From contig JAZHRO010000055.1 of the NCBI GenBank assembly GCA_037157565.1, forward strand, positions 39,215,001 through 39,279,000: a stretch of 64,000 nt of DNA, given 5' to 3'. The notes below the pieces were generated by a model that made no database searches, was not told the DNA's origin, and saw only the letters and a list, made by a program, of their open reading frames with translations. This stretch comes from Thalassia testudinum (lineage: Eukaryota; Streptophyta; Magnoliopsida; Alismatales; Hydrocharitaceae). The position numbers and the translations under genes were made by a program. Shown here piece by piece: positions 1 through 11,267 of the stretch; position 1 is the stretch's first letter, and each line of letters begins with the position of its first letter.

Positions 1-171
1 TGGGCTCTGGACAACTTGCCAATGGGCTGTTACCCACGACAACTTGCTAGCCATACCACCTTAGAGAGTTCATTAGCTACCCAATTTCTGTCAAAATCTC
101 TGAGAAGTGAGTCTGTGCAAAAATGTGTGCAGATGCTTAGACTTAAAGTTTTTCTGAGTTAGAGGGTGAGT

Positions 172-192
172 TGATAAGTTGTATACTTATCA
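172..192. repeat. Short inverted repeat in element E 3' region
   Basis: TGATAAGT and ACTTATCA flank a 5-nt spacer. The same arms with a different spacer occur in element C at 10869-10889. Confidence 0.7.
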
Positions 193-436
193 CCTTATTT
201 AGTAGGTGGATTAGAATAGCTTAAGGTTGCAAGGATTCGAAGCTAAATTCATATTTTAACGGACACCATGGCTGATTAAGCCTGAAGGCCTGAAAAGTCT
301 AAGTGTTTAAGTTCTTTTTGTATTATTTCCCACTATTGACAAGTTTCTAATGCCTAAGTTTTTCTTCCTAAATTTAATTTTTTTTTATTCATTCAGACTG
401 ATTAAATGAGCTCGGGATTATGCAATTTACCACCAC

Positions 437-468
437 CCCCATGCTGAAGTTGGACAATGTCCTCATTG
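437..468 (-). other. Post-ORF G-run with adjacent interrupted palindrome, element E
   Basis: On the minus strand, CAATGAGGACATTG (468-455) is followed by GCATGGGGGTGG. The same pair of motifs follows the coding region in elements A, M and C. It resembles an internal copy of the polypurine tract. Confidence 0.6.
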
Positions 469-544
469 GCAAGTACATGGATGCATAAGGGTTCAAAAAG
501 ATAGTACCTGAGTGACGTAAACTACCGGATCAGTCTTAATCCTC

Positions 545-567
545 TGGGTTGCCTCCCAGGAAGCGCT
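545..567 (-). other. Conserved post-ORF hairpin, element E
   Basis: Minus-strand AGCGCTT followed by TGGGAGGCAACCCA forms a short GGG/CCC-closed hairpin. It matches the module after the ORF in M (38831-38852) and after integrase in A (35138-35160). Confidence 0.6.
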
Positions 568-571
568 GAGT

Positions 572-1030
572 TTAACACCTCCAGCTGGGCGGTGCACAAA
601 CAGGAATGGGTTGGGTCAAGGAGGTATGTACAAAATCAACCAGACCGAAAATCAGAAGTCCACAGATGCGAACAAGGTTGTGGTGGAGTCCCGTTCCTAA
701 GGGGCAGGAATTGTGTATTATGCATGCCCATGTCAAATCCTCTCTCAGTCTGCGGGCATGCAAACAAGTTGATGTGGATGAACGCACCCCAAATACGACA
801 TGACAGACACTAAAGATGTAGGTTTTATACTCAGCTTGTATCCCCATAAAATTGTAATCTATCAAAAGTGTATCAATTCCAGTGCATTCGGGTTGCGGGA
901 TCTTTATTCTGGTAGGGCAGGTAACAAAGTCAAGAGTTTCATAATGAGCCCTACAATCAAGCATGAGGCTTCTCTCCAAAGATGAATCTATTTCTTCCGC
1001 AACTATGGTTTCATTGCTCATTCCCTCCAA
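572..1030 (-). pseudogene. C-terminal part of the element E protein
   Basis: This frame follows the upstream frame (2313-1120) after a short gap. It is not a known domain. Its end contains GLHHNLVRICG, which recurs as GLHHNLVHICG in element C near 10336, so it is probably a real conserved end of the shared protein of these non-autonomous elements. It stops just upstream of the GGGAGGCAACCC-type hairpin at 545-567, where pol ends in the autonomous elements. The function is unknown. Confidence 0.5.
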
Positions 1031-1119
1031 GCCCTCGATCTCAAGAATATTTTCTTGAACCTCCTTTGTATCAGATTCACTGTTTGGGGTTGCATTAGAG
1101 GTAGAGTCAATTTCATCCT

Positions 1120-2313
1120 TTAGATTATATTCTCTCGGCCCTCCTCCAAATTTGTGATGGGGATTCCAACTGATTCATAATCGATTTCTTTGAAATTGTA
1201 ACTCCATTGCCCATTTCCGATGTTGGTTGCAGTTCCCACCGGATTGCTTCTCTTGGGCCAATTAGATTCGGATTCCAAGGCATCTCCCCTCACATTCTCA
1301 GTTTCCTCCTGATGTTTGTCCTCAATGCTCCCCAAATTGTGTTTCGAGGAATCCTTACTGTCCTTATCCACTGAGCTGTCCAACTCCTGAGGGGTATCAA
1401 TGGTGGACTGAACCAAATCAGGGTGACTGGGTTTAGTCCAATTGATCATGGTAGGTCCTTGCTTTATGAATTCTATGAATGGCGTTGTGTGCAACAGCTT
1501 TCTCTGGCCTTCTTCCCCCAATTGTTGGAACAAATCCATCATGGCCTGTTGCCCTTTAACCAATTCTTGATTCTGTTTGTGTAGTTCTAACTGGTGGTTA
1601 TCAAGAATTGACATGGTGTCATTTGGTGTCCTTTGGATTTCCTCCTTGAAATCCAGGTTAAGAGAGTATGGTTGATGTTGTAGATCAGAATCCATACTGG
1701 TGTTTAGGTTTTTGGGTGGGTCCTCTATTCTATCATATTTAGGGTCCAGTTCTTCAAGAGGAACCATTCTCTGTTTGGTCCTACTCCAGAATAGTTGAGG
1801 TTCTAAGTTCTCCTCCCAGTCAGATTCTTCATCAGGGGACCAAATCAAAGGTTGATGATCCTGGGCTTGCCTAGATTTCTGATTATTTTCTGATTTCCAT
1901 TTGTCTAGAACTCCTTCTAATCCAAAGGTCAAGTAGGAAATGTTGTTGAATTCAGATGACCTTTCTTGGTTATTATCCTGAGAAGGGTTGGGTTCTTGGT
2001 GTTCTCCTAAAGTGTAGGTCCTATCACAGTAGAGCGGGTAAGAACTAAATGAGGAGGTGTCGTGAGGAGAATCGAGATATGGAGCCCCACGATTTGAATC
2101 GTACCCTTGGGTGGATATGTTGGGTGTATTCCAATAAGAGGTTGGTGCGATTTGGTCCTAATTGGGACAGTTGGGCCAAGAGGGACATTCAAGGTCATAT
2201 CCCCAACTTGGTGGTTGGTTAGCCCAAGTAGGCTGTGGATATGGTCTACTTGGGTTAGCATATAAATCCTGTTGGGGGTAGTTTGGGTAAGATGGATAGG
2301 CATTGAAATCCAT
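1120..2313 (-). pseudogene. Tyrosine/proline-rich and acidic protein of element E (one in-frame stop)
   Basis: An ATG at 2313 opens a frame that stays in phase to 1120 except for one TAG at 2160-2158. The N-terminus is rich in Tyr, Pro, Asn and Trp (it begins MDFNAYPSYPNYPQQ). The middle is glutamine-rich and possibly coiled-coil, with NHQLELHKQNQELVKGQQ. The rest is acidic. The stretch LFWSRTKQRMVPLEELDP closely matches LYWSQKQGKMVPLEDLDP in element M, so the two encode homologous proteins. I see no zinc knuckle, protease, RT or integrase motif. It could be a highly diverged gag-like protein, but I do not recognise the family. Confidence 0.6.
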
Positions 2314-3419
2314 AGTTTGGAAGAAATGGAGGGATGCGTGAAGAGCAGATGAGAGAGAGTTGTGTACTCAACCAAGCAAACAAGCTTAGTCCTTATGGTG
2401 TGTTCCTTAGGGGACCTAGAAATCTCCAAAAGGGTGATTAAGTTCGTAAGCACTGGACTGCCCTTCCCAAAGCTAATCTGGCCAGGTTGATTAGAGAGGA
2501 TTGCAGGGAAGGTTCTTCCTTTGGCTTGCGCCTCTGGTTCTGTAGACCCCACAACCGCGGTCGTTTGACACTGCCCCGCAGCCTAGTCACCAGATTCTAC
2601 CAAGGGAATGAAAGCCAAGTGCCTAGCAGACAAAACCTCGTCTTTCGAGACTTAACTCAATCCTGCCTAGGGCACGTCTACTCATTTTTAAAGGGCCAGG
2701 ATAGTGCTTGTGATAGTGTTATGTGATGAGGCGTTGATTGGGGTGGTGCCTCTTAATTTTCCACTTTCAAGGTGTGTGCTTCTAGCAAAACATGATTTTT
2801 AAGCAAGGGTTTTTTAAGATGTGATGTCTTTTAGTGTTTCATCCTTACTTTAGTATTTTTTTAGGGTTGACGTGTCTTAATGTTTTCAAACAAGTTTCAG
2901 TGGGCACGTTAAGTTCTACACACAATTTGGTGAAAGTAGATTTCTTTTTATTCTGTAGAGGCTCTAAAACCCTAATGTACTCATCCTAATGATCATGCAG
3001 CTTCTATTAGATGAGTCAGTTTTAGGGTTGAGTGGTGCGGCCCAGGTCAACTCACGGTGGCTTCACAAACACCACTCAAGAAAAAGAAAAGAACACTCCA
3101 AGAATTTATTTAGAATGTTAGAGTGTACATTTTTTTATGGGGTGATGTGTTAAGGATGTGGGTCAAGTAATCATACACCACGCCAATTTTTTGTCAGTTT
3201 TTACAATTTTTTTAGTTTTTTCCTGCAAGCAAACAATCATGAGAGAAATATTACTCACTATCGGTCCTCGTAGCGCCTACTCCCTTGCTACCGTCGTGAG
3301 ATGCGTCGCTTCGCCGTCCACGCGCAGAATTCCTGCAACCATCAAGTAAAAAGGAAAATAGGGCATTAGACGATGTGAGGATGAATGTGGAATGGAGGTG
3401 ATAAAACAAATCCGTTGCC
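2314..3419 (-). other. Leader between primer site and ORF of element E
   Basis: This untranslated stretch lies between the primer binding site and the ATG at 2313. Apart from short chance reading frames I see no coding signal. Long leaders of this kind are usual in Athila/Tat-type elements and their non-autonomous derivatives. Confidence 0.6.
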
Positions 3420-3437
3420 TCCCCGGCAACGGCGCCA
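3420..3437 (-). promoter_or_regulatory. tRNA-Asp primer binding site, element E
   Basis: The minus strand reads TGGCGCCGTTGCCGGGGA, complementary to the 3' end of plant tRNA-Asp, the usual Athila/Tat primer. It lies five bases inside the LTR edge at 3443 and fixes the element's orientation. Confidence 0.9.
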
Positions 3438-3442
3438 AAAAC

Positions 3443-4777
3443 TGACGTGTCGTGCGTGTGTGTTAAGGAGTGTCGTTACAGTCGCACTTGCAATGTTGGT
3501 TTTAAAATAAGTAAACGGAGGTGAGTCCGAGTGTCGGTCTCAGGGAGGCGTGAAAATCGGATTTTTGCTTATCACTTGTTGTCACGGAAAGTGCGGAGTT
3601 TTTCTTGCGAAGGATGCGGCTTTGAAAAGCGAGAGAGATAGAGAGAGATATTAGGGTTAGAATGTTCCTTGTTTGATCATGTAACTTGAACGGAAATTAA
3701 AGTGACAATTGAACGGAAAATAACTTCATTAATCATGCACTTGTAGTTCATAGCTTACAACATTAAATACATGCTTCAAACAAAAGTAATGGAAAGCTTG
3801 AGAGAGAGAGAGAGAGAGAGGGTGGAGAGCGACGAGGCAGCCACGGCGGTGGACGCTCCGTCGGTGGCTCGTCGTCTCCGACGATTACAAGAGGGCCTAA
3901 AGCTAGCTAAGAGAGGGGTGGAGTAGTTGCAAGGGGAGTGAATGTCTTAAATGAAGGGGCTTCTTAAAAGAAGGGGCTTTAGCAACGTCCAGAGCGTCAC
4001 TAAAACCAGTCCCAAAAGCGTCGGTGAAGCCCTCCAGCCGTCTGTCAGCCGCCCGCTCTGTTTCTTCTTCTTGTGCGATCTGCGGCCACTGCGTGACCGT
4101 CCGATCGAAGATCGAACGGTTGAGATCTCTTCTCGGCTGCACTTGGATCGTGCCTCGGGCGCGCGTGTGCACGGGCGTCATCGCCCGACGTGCGCGCGTG
4201 CGTGGGCGCCCGTGAGCTGTGGCCGCGTCGCGTGGCGAAATCTCAGCCGCCCGCTGCTGATCGGGTGGCCCAATTTCGCCGCACGCAACCTCCGTCTTCA
4301 ATTTCATGCTCCTCACGGTTCGAACCCGCGTCACGTGCATGCGGGCGTGCACGCTCATCGTTGCGCCACGCCCGCACTTTGTCGCGGGGATTGCGGGCAG
4401 GCGCGCGAATCTCGGCTGTTCGATCGAAGATCAGCGTCTGAGATCTGATCTCGGTTGGATGAAGAGGCGGCGTGCGGTGGAGAGGGGGTGACGTGGCACA
4501 ATGTGGGCCGTTGATCTCCAGATCAACGGTCAGAACTCCTTGGGCCCATTGTAGGAGCTCCAGATGTCGGATTTGGTCAATCTTGAGTCTGTTGGACTCC
4601 GTTCGTCGTTCTAAATCCATCCGTGCGGTCCGATTGCTCATCTGAGGCTTGTTTGACAAATGCTTACACAAATAGCCATTAATACAGTTTTATAAGCAAT
4701 CTTGGTATATGATGCATGTAATGTTTCCATTCTACTTATATTGTGCCTTTTATTCTTAAGATGGGCCATATTCAACA
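3443..4777 (-). mobile_element. LTR of element E (5' LTR on the minus strand)
   Basis: The left edge TGACGTGTCG lies beside the primer site. The right edge is placed at ...TTCAACA (4771-4777), which gives a TG...CA LTR of about 1.3 kb, but this boundary is inferred. Blocks around 4500-4660 align in reverse complement with element C LTR sequence around 12000-12060. Position 3531-3549 (minus) carries the U5 CTCCCTGAG-type motif. Long frames inside (for example 3903-4358 and 3951-4448) are GC-rich overlaps, not genes. Confidence 0.7.
3799..3821. repeat. (GA)n microsatellite in the E LTR
   Basis: An uninterrupted GA run of about ten units inside the LTR. Confidence 0.9.
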
Positions 4778-5035
4778 TAATTATCACCCCCTTGTGCAGT
4801 GTTATCACCCGCACCCGCACTCGCCCGCATCCACTCTCGCTCACAACGCGATGCGCTGCGCTATGCAGTGCGTTGCGCTGCACTCTCTCGCCCGCACCCG
4901 CACTCTTCTGCACCTGTGTGCCCACGGGCGCCCCTTGTGTGCCTGCGATCGTGCGCCCGCGCCATCAGACGACGCGCGCAACCTCCGGATGACTTAAACT
5001 CAACCGCTCTCTCACACTCCGCCAGCAACACACCA

Positions 5036-5354
5036 TACTCATACACACACACTTGTACACACACGCACTTGTACACTCACACTCTCACTTGTACACACCT
5101 ATACATACTTATACATATATATATATATACATACATATATACATATATATCTATAGATATAAATACATATATATATATATACACATATACACATACATAT
5201 ATTACCATATATATATATATATCTATATAGTTAAATATATATACATATATATCTAGTTATAAATAAATATATATATATACCTATATATATATACATATCT
5301 ATATATATATACATAACTACATATACACCTATATAGTTACAACCCTATCTATAT

Positions 5355-5385
<31 letters not shown>

Positions 5386-5400
5386 CACACATATACACAC
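5036..5400. repeat. CA/TA compound microsatellite in D1
   Basis: Long runs of CA, TA and ATACAT units. The paired LTR at 56767-57020 has the same type of sequence, so it belongs to the LTR and is not a separate insertion. Frames predicted here are low-complexity artefacts. Confidence 0.9.
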
Positions 5401-5627
5401 ATCACGTACCTGTATCCCTACGCACTAGTCACTCCACCACGCATTATATGGCGGGAATATCTGCACCAGTTGCTGATATTCCCCGATACCCGCGTAAAGA
5501 AAGCGCCTCCGTACACACTCCCACACATCCATCCTACACTCTACGCGGCTCTTCGTCTTATTGGTTGCGTCTTTCTAGACGTGGATCAACTCAACACTGT
5601 GCTACACACCATTTCTACTTCCACCCC

Positions 5628-5630
<3 letters not shown>

Positions 5631-5681
<51 letters not shown>
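5631..5681. repeat. (TA)25 microsatellite
   Basis: About 50 bases of perfect TA repeat inside the D1 LTR. Confidence 0.95.
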
Positions 5682-5684
<3 letters not shown>

Positions 5685-6190
5685 GACTATATTTATTTCT
5701 CTACAAGCAGCCTATCTTGTTTTTATTTCTCTTTTGTTTCTTGCTATTAAAAAGATAAAAACAAAGAGTAAAAGAGAAAAGATAATCCTTGTCTTACAGG
5801 TACTCGGTCTTGCGAATAGCAGGACCAATTTTTTTGGAAACCCTAAGTAGGCTCAAAGCCAAGAACAATTTGGCTCGAAGCCAAGGACCTGATTTTGAGG
5901 GTGTACCTCAAGGACAAAATTATCAGCAAAAAAGATCTTAAATAGAAAAAAAACCAAAAACATAATAAACGCATGGAAGAGATACATTTTAGGAAAGGCG
6001 TAGAAACTTATTCACCTTTAATTCCCGCCTCCCTGAGATTGACCCTGGGCTTAAAAGTGACCAAGATAAAATTAAGTAGGCCAGGTAAAAATTTTTTTGT
6101 GAAAGATGGTTAGACTTGATTTAGGTTAACCACTATACTCACTTCAACGATAATTTCACCATATTAACACAACCTATTCAAGTCTTAACA

Positions 6191-7708
6191 AGCATCAGAT
6201 GCAGTCCAAGAAAGATCAGAGGCCAAGGGGCAAGGTGGTGTAAAATTCGTACCTTAGATGACAAATCCAATAGCATGGATGGGTTTGGATTGACGATCGC
6301 AGCCCAATGGCACGAAAATCTGTTCAATTCGACATCCGTAACACCATCTACAAGTTGAAGAAGATGGACGACCAGGATGACGCCACGTGGTGTCATCCCA
6401 GCCACCCAACAACGACCAAGTCTCCCGCTCCAACTCTGAAGGCACTATTAAGACTCGATCTGAGTCGTTGGATTGAGATCCAATGGCTGAGGGAGCGTGT
6501 GCCTCAAAACGTAAGCACGACACAAACTCAAGTGTAGTGCATTGGCCGCACCTTCGTCCGTGAAGAGGGAGGCGTGGGTTCAAGCCCTGCCTCGCCTCAA
6601 ACTGAAGTGGCGATCGTGCACGGGTGGAATTCGTCCATTGGATCGCAAATGGGTGGTGGAGAAGGAGGCTACGTGGCGACACGGATGAAGGCATGCACTT
6701 CACGTGCAATTTGATGTCGAGCTGCAAGCGTGATCGTACGCACTAGCATTATGCACACTGAGGAGGCAGAGTGTGCATGCGTCTTTTAGGCCGTCTGATC
6801 AAGAGATCTTGAGAACGTGGAGGGTGCGCTCAACGCTTGAAGGGGGAGAGATGGGCGACGTGGTGCATTGTGGAGCATTCGATCAGTGCTCCATGGCAGA
6901 GATGTGGCATGTGTCTTCACCAACGCTTAACTACAACGACGTGCGCATGTGTCACTAAAGGCAACAGAGTTAATTTTCAAAGATAAAATGCTTTTTTTGC
7001 CCTTGTACCTCAACTATATAAAGCCCCCTACACCCTCCACATTTTCTTCATCCCTTCTCTCACCCTCTCCAAAGCTCTACGAGCTCGTCCCAAACTTGAG
7101 ATGCCCCATTAGAGTTATAAAAATAATTTTTCTATCTTCTCATCCCCATTGGTGGAGCACCCACAGTTGTCCTCCCACCGTCATTCGGGAAGCAGATTTT
7201 GCCATGACTTCGCCCTACTTTGTCCTCCATTCTCCAACTCTGTTCTCCCTCGTCCAACATCTCACCACCTTCGATCAGGTGCTCCGTCAATGTGGCTCAT
7301 CCTCTAAGCAGCCGTCGAGGAGGATAACTTCTCATTACCTTCTCTTTTATCACTTTTTTGTATAGATTTCCTACTTTCTAGTGTAGCGATTAGATGTAAT
7401 AAACCTGATTCCGTGATTATGAAATATTTGCTTATTCTCTCCCTATTTCTCTTTATTTGTATTATTCCTTTTCCTCTCTTTTATTAATTATTCTTTAAGT
7501 AGATAATTAGCGTAGATTTAATTCTACCAACTAATCTGTTTTGTGACAATAAATCCAATGAGGTTTTTGGTCAAACATTTGCCTCTCCATGTTCCACCCA
7601 GGACTCACCTTGAGTTTTGGTTAAATTATCTGTTTGACGGATTTTTACTCGAGTACAATGATAGGGTTTTCAAACTCAAAACTTTTAGCGTAGCAATCGC
7701 GTTCAACA
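6191..7708 (+). mobile_element. 5' LTR of element C (start missing)
   Basis: From GCATCAGATGCAGTC onward it aligns with the 3' LTR from about 12072, including the GATGACAAATCCAA and GTAAGCACGACACAAACTC blocks. It ends ...GTTCAACA at 7708, two bases before the primer site. A TATA-like TATATAAA lies at 7015-7022. The first roughly 240 bases seen in the 3' LTR (11834-12070) are absent. Confidence 0.85.
7015..7022 (+). promoter_or_regulatory. Probable TATA box of the C LTR
   Basis: TATATAAA followed by a C-rich stretch, at a position suited to a U3 promoter. Confidence 0.5.
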
Positions 7709-7711
7709 TTT

Positions 7712-7729
7712 TGGCGTCGTTGCCGGAGA
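7712..7729 (+). promoter_or_regulatory. tRNA-Asp primer binding site, element C
   Basis: TGGCGTCGTTGCCGGAGA differs at two positions from the tRNA-Asp complement and starts three bases after the LTR end. Confidence 0.9.
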
Positions 7730-8841
7730 GGCAACGCTCTTTGATTTCCCGCGTTTTCCGCCTTACTTATCTTTTACCTCACTTCTCTCTTTTCTTACTG
7801 TGATCAGAAGTACCCTCCCTCGAGGCGGGCAAAAGTGGTAGATTGGGGCAAAGTGCAGTTGAAGCGTCTATAAGTTTACCCCACATCTCCTACCCCCTAT
7901 ATTTCATTTCATCACATAAATAACACAACCCCTAATTAACCTAGGAGCTTGCATAAACCCTAGGCTTAGTTTGGTTGTTTGCTTGCCACCTCCACCTTCC
8001 TCACCCTCTGCTTATATAAAAAATCTAAAAAAAATCCCACAGAGGTAAACAACCTCTTTTGATTCTTCATACTTAACCGGTAACCCGATCTTTGGAATTG
8101 ATACACCCATCAACACATAATTGAGTAGAAATCAGATTAGGTAATTACTTGTGTGCCTAATTCAGTGTTGCATTAGGCCAATTGTTTGAGTTGTTTGGGC
8201 CATACTACTTTAACTACAAACAACTCATCAAGTAGTTTGCTCATTAGGGTTAACAATTAAAGTCAGTACCAGTCACTTCACTTTATTTTGATTTCAAAGG
8301 AAAACATTTTCACCCATGTTTGCAAAACCTGGTGTGCCTTTTGAACTTAATTGAATTCACCTTAATTCAAACCCTAAAAGCTACTTAAGCAAGATTTGAA
8401 CTCTAAAATCCACTCATCCAAGTAATCTTTCTTGAAAACCTTGGTTGTGTGCTCACTCACACATTTCAATCAATCATTAAGGGCACAACCCAGATAAAGG
8501 GTCCATCACATTCCAAAGCACATTCAAACTTAAGCCTAATAAAAACAGAGTAGACGTTGTCCTTAAGAATTTAACTCGCTCTTCGAGGCTTAGATTGAGA
8601 TTATTTTCGATTAATCTGCTTTTACTGTTCAATCTGATGTCTAGCTAGGTGAGCAGAATCAAACGACTGCGGTTGGGGGTCCCTCCCTCTAACTGGTTGG
8701 ATTGATCGGAAAGAAGTAGATTAAATCGTTCCTTTCATCTCAAGACGGGTTTTGGGAGTCTGTAGATCTTTTAGGCTACCCCACTTAAGGACATGTTTGA
8801 TTGTTTGTATTGCAGGGCACCTTTCTTCCTCTCGTTCTGTC
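7730..8841 (+). other. Leader of element C
   Basis: Untranslated stretch between primer site and ORF. The block around 8500-8530 (TCACATTCCAAAGCAC) is shared with the leader of autonomous element D near 21645, so leaders of both types are related. Confidence 0.6.
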
Positions 8842-10440
8842 ATGGATCCTTTCACATCCTACTCGCATTTCCACTCTTCCCTTCTACCACTACTTATTCT
8901 CAAGATGATTATTATCCTAACTAGACTTATTCTCACCCATCTACTAGTTGGGATAATCCTGATTGGGGATACAATTCCGATCCTGCATGTTCAGGGTCTA
9001 ACCCTGAACACCATGATTATGATTTCTATCCTTCTCTAAGCAATAATGATTATAGATCTTCGCCTCTATATGATCAACACAATCTGATCTACAAACAAGA
9101 AGGATATGCTAATTACAACTCATACCCTCCCTCAGATTACACTGCATATGGTCACCACCCCTTTATGAACAATAAAAAATGGTCTATTATCAGGGAGGGT
9201 ACCAAGAACCTCAATTCCTTGACTCCCCTGGGTTAAACGCAAACCCACCCAACCCTGAATCAAACCATTTGGTTCAGTGAACCAGGTCCAAGATCGGGTG
9301 TTGGCTAACTTAAGGAATACCATTCAATCTTTAGAAGCTCAGCCAATGCCCTGCACTGAAGAATTGGAGCCTCTAATTCAAATGATTGACGATCTTAACA
9401 AATATTTGTTGGATTGGCTCCAAGATGTTAAGGATAAGGACCTGGGTGAGTTTTTACTTGGGAAGTTATCAAAATTGAGGATGAGATTTGTAATTGCTCT
9501 AATCCAATCTTGGGATGATTCCCAGGATGAACCCCCTTTAGGAGAGCCAATGTCAGAATCCGCTCAGGTACTTGTAGGGGGGGACACGTTTTACAAAATC
9601 GGGGATGACTAGGTTGTTCTAGAGCAACCAATTGTGGATAAATTGATTTCTTCACCCGAGATCCTTGAGCCAAGGTACGAGGAAAAATGTCTCCATGGAC
9701 CAGGAAGTGACAAATGATTTTGAGACATATATAAATGCGGATCCAGAATTCTTTGATTCTAAAGGTGAAGAATCGTTATGTGAAGTCTCACCCAAGCTTG
9801 AAGGAAATGATTTCAGTGAGACAACTGGGCCTGGGGAATTCGATGAATCATTTAATAGTCCAATAACTAAGGAAATTGATCCTTAATCACACCCCATTGA
9901 GTATACTAACGATTTTGATTTTAGGATTACCAGATCTAAGTCAATTCTGATTCAGCCACAAATCTTGGACTTGGAAATTTTAGATGGGGTGATTAACATG
10001 CAGGAGGTCTCGAAATCTGAAATACTAATTGTGGAGGATAGGAATTTGGAAATGAAGATATGGGAAGCTAATTCTGGGGAAGCAGAAGTTTGAATCTAAG
10101 GGTTCCTATACACTTGAAACCACCAACCTTTTACCAGGACCCTTATGACATTTTCTACTCTGAGGATGTCCAACCCAAGCAAAAATTCATTGAGTATCTT
10201 TTTGATTTTCCTATTATCTGACTTTTTGGACATGGGTTGCATCCTTACAAATCGCAGGCTCGACCTCGCTTGCATACTGATTTTAGGTTTTGGGTAATTT
10301 TTATCCAGAACCTTAGATACACTCGACCCTAGGGCATGGGTCTGCACCACAATCTCGTCCACATTTGTGGACACCTCCTCGCAGGTCCAAAAATTGATCT
10401 TCTTATTCTGATTTTGACCTGCATTTGTGAATTCTTTATT
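8842..10440 (+). pseudogene. Tyr/Pro-rich and acidic protein of element C (frame-broken)
   Basis: An ATG at 8842 (MDPFTSYSHFHSS) begins a Tyr/Pro/Ser/Asn-rich region. After one frameshift near 8890 it continues with YDQHNLIYKQEGYANYN to about 9180. Leucine/glutamate-rich (9277-9612) and acidic (9665-9886) pieces follow. The end contains GLHHNLVHICG, as in element E. The order matches the E and M proteins: MD start, Tyr/Pro-rich N-terminus, helical Gln/Leu region, acidic region, conserved C-terminus. No enzyme motif is seen and the function is unknown. Confidence 0.55.
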
Positions 10441-10582
10441 TCTTCTTTGTTTGTATAGTGTGCTTAGCTAAGGCACTAAATTCAGCACATATACAGTCTG
10501 TTTTCATCTTGGAGCTAATCGGGTAAGCATGAAATTCAGGTGCTTTTTACTCTACTCCACGCTGTTTCATGTTTTTTTAATA

Positions 10583-10617
10583 CAATGATGACATTTCATT
10601 AGATAAACATGGGGGGC
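10583..10617 (+). other. Post-ORF palindrome and G-run, element C
   Basis: CAATGATGACATTT followed by AACATGGGGGGC corresponds to CAATGAGGACATTG...GCATGGGGGGG in element A. One arm base has changed. The GGGAGGCAACCC hairpin of the other elements is not recognisable here. Confidence 0.5.
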
Positions 10618-10868
10618 TGGATGTCATTATCTGAATCATCTTGTTAGCTTTGTAGATTATTTTTATTATTATTTTTTTAAAAGAATTAGGAACAGAGAAC
10701 TTTGGCTTTAAAAGTTTTTCAACTTTAGGAAATGATACGATACGACCTGAACACTTAGACCCTTCAGGTTTTCGGGCTTAATCATTCCAGATGTCCACTA
10801 AAATGTGGACTTGTTTCTCGAGTCTCCGCCATTTGAAAATTCATTTCTAACCGGTTAATAAGTTGGGG

Positions 10869-10889
10869 TGATAAGTACACGACTTATCA
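10869..10889. repeat. Short inverted repeat in element C 3' region
   Basis: TGATAAGT and ACTTATCA around a 5-nt spacer. The arms are identical to those in element E (172-192) while the spacer differs. Confidence 0.7.
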
Positions 10890-11008
10890 ACCCGCCTTCT
10901 AATTTGAGGGGACTTTAAGCCTAAGCATCTACACCCTCTTTGCACTGACTCGCTTTTCAACGGTTTTAACAGAAATTGGGTAGCTAATGAACCTTCTAAG
11001 GTGATATG

Positions 11009-11267
11009 GCTGGCAAGTTGTTGGTGGTAACAGCTCATCGGTCAGTTGTCCAGAGGCCAGCTCCATAACCATTCTCTTCCTATTGCCTTTAGGTAAATCT
11101 TAGATTAGGGAAGCCACCTACTTAGGAAAAAAAAAGAAAAATATCCAAAAAGAAAAGAAAAAGAAATAGAAAAGAAGAAAAGAAAAAAAAAGAAATAAGT
11201 CACACTTTACCGCACGACTATGGTTGGCAAGTTGTCGGTAGTAACTGCTTATCGGTCGGTTGTCCAG
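11009..11267 (+). repeat. Diverged direct repeat of about 45 bp in element C
   Basis: 11009-11053 and 11223-11267 share GGCAAGTTGT...GGT.GTAAC.GCT.ATCGGTC.GTTGTCCAG. A related unit occurs in element E at about 8-55 on the minus strand. Confidence 0.75.

Larger units (their letters stand above)
1..4777 (-). mobile_element. Element E: non-autonomous LTR retrotransposon, cut by the window start
   Basis: Read on the minus strand, this shows an LTR (3443-4777), a tRNA-Asp-type primer binding site (3420-3437), a leader, a degenerate ORF (about 2313 to 572), a post-pol-like hairpin and G-run, and 3' sequence running off the window at position 1. No protease, reverse transcriptase or integrase is visible, so it is non-autonomous. 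Its 3' internal sequence (1-310) matches that of element C (10740-11070) in opposite orientation, and the two LTRs share stretches, so E and C are one family. The 3' LTR and polypurine tract lie outside the window. Confidence 0.8.
4778..6190 (+). mobile_element. D1: 5'-truncated LTR of the D family
   Basis: It aligns with the right half of the complete D LTR at 56740-57819: a run of CA and TA microsatellites, the TTGAGGGTGTACCTCAAGGAC-like block (5896 onward), the U5 motif GCCTCCCTGAGATTGACCCT (6027-6046) and an end ...TCTTAACA at 6190. The first half of the LTR is missing on the left, where element E begins. No primer site follows on the right. Instead the sequence enters element C's LTR internally. 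It is therefore a truncated solo LTR or a recombination remnant. Confidence 0.75.

Noticed and set aside
3903..4671. Four to six overlapping frames of 60-165 residues
   Set aside because: All lie in the E LTR with no family motif, and the related C LTR does not keep them open.
5053..5256. Tyr/Ile-rich frames
   Set aside because: Direct translation of CA/TA microsatellite.
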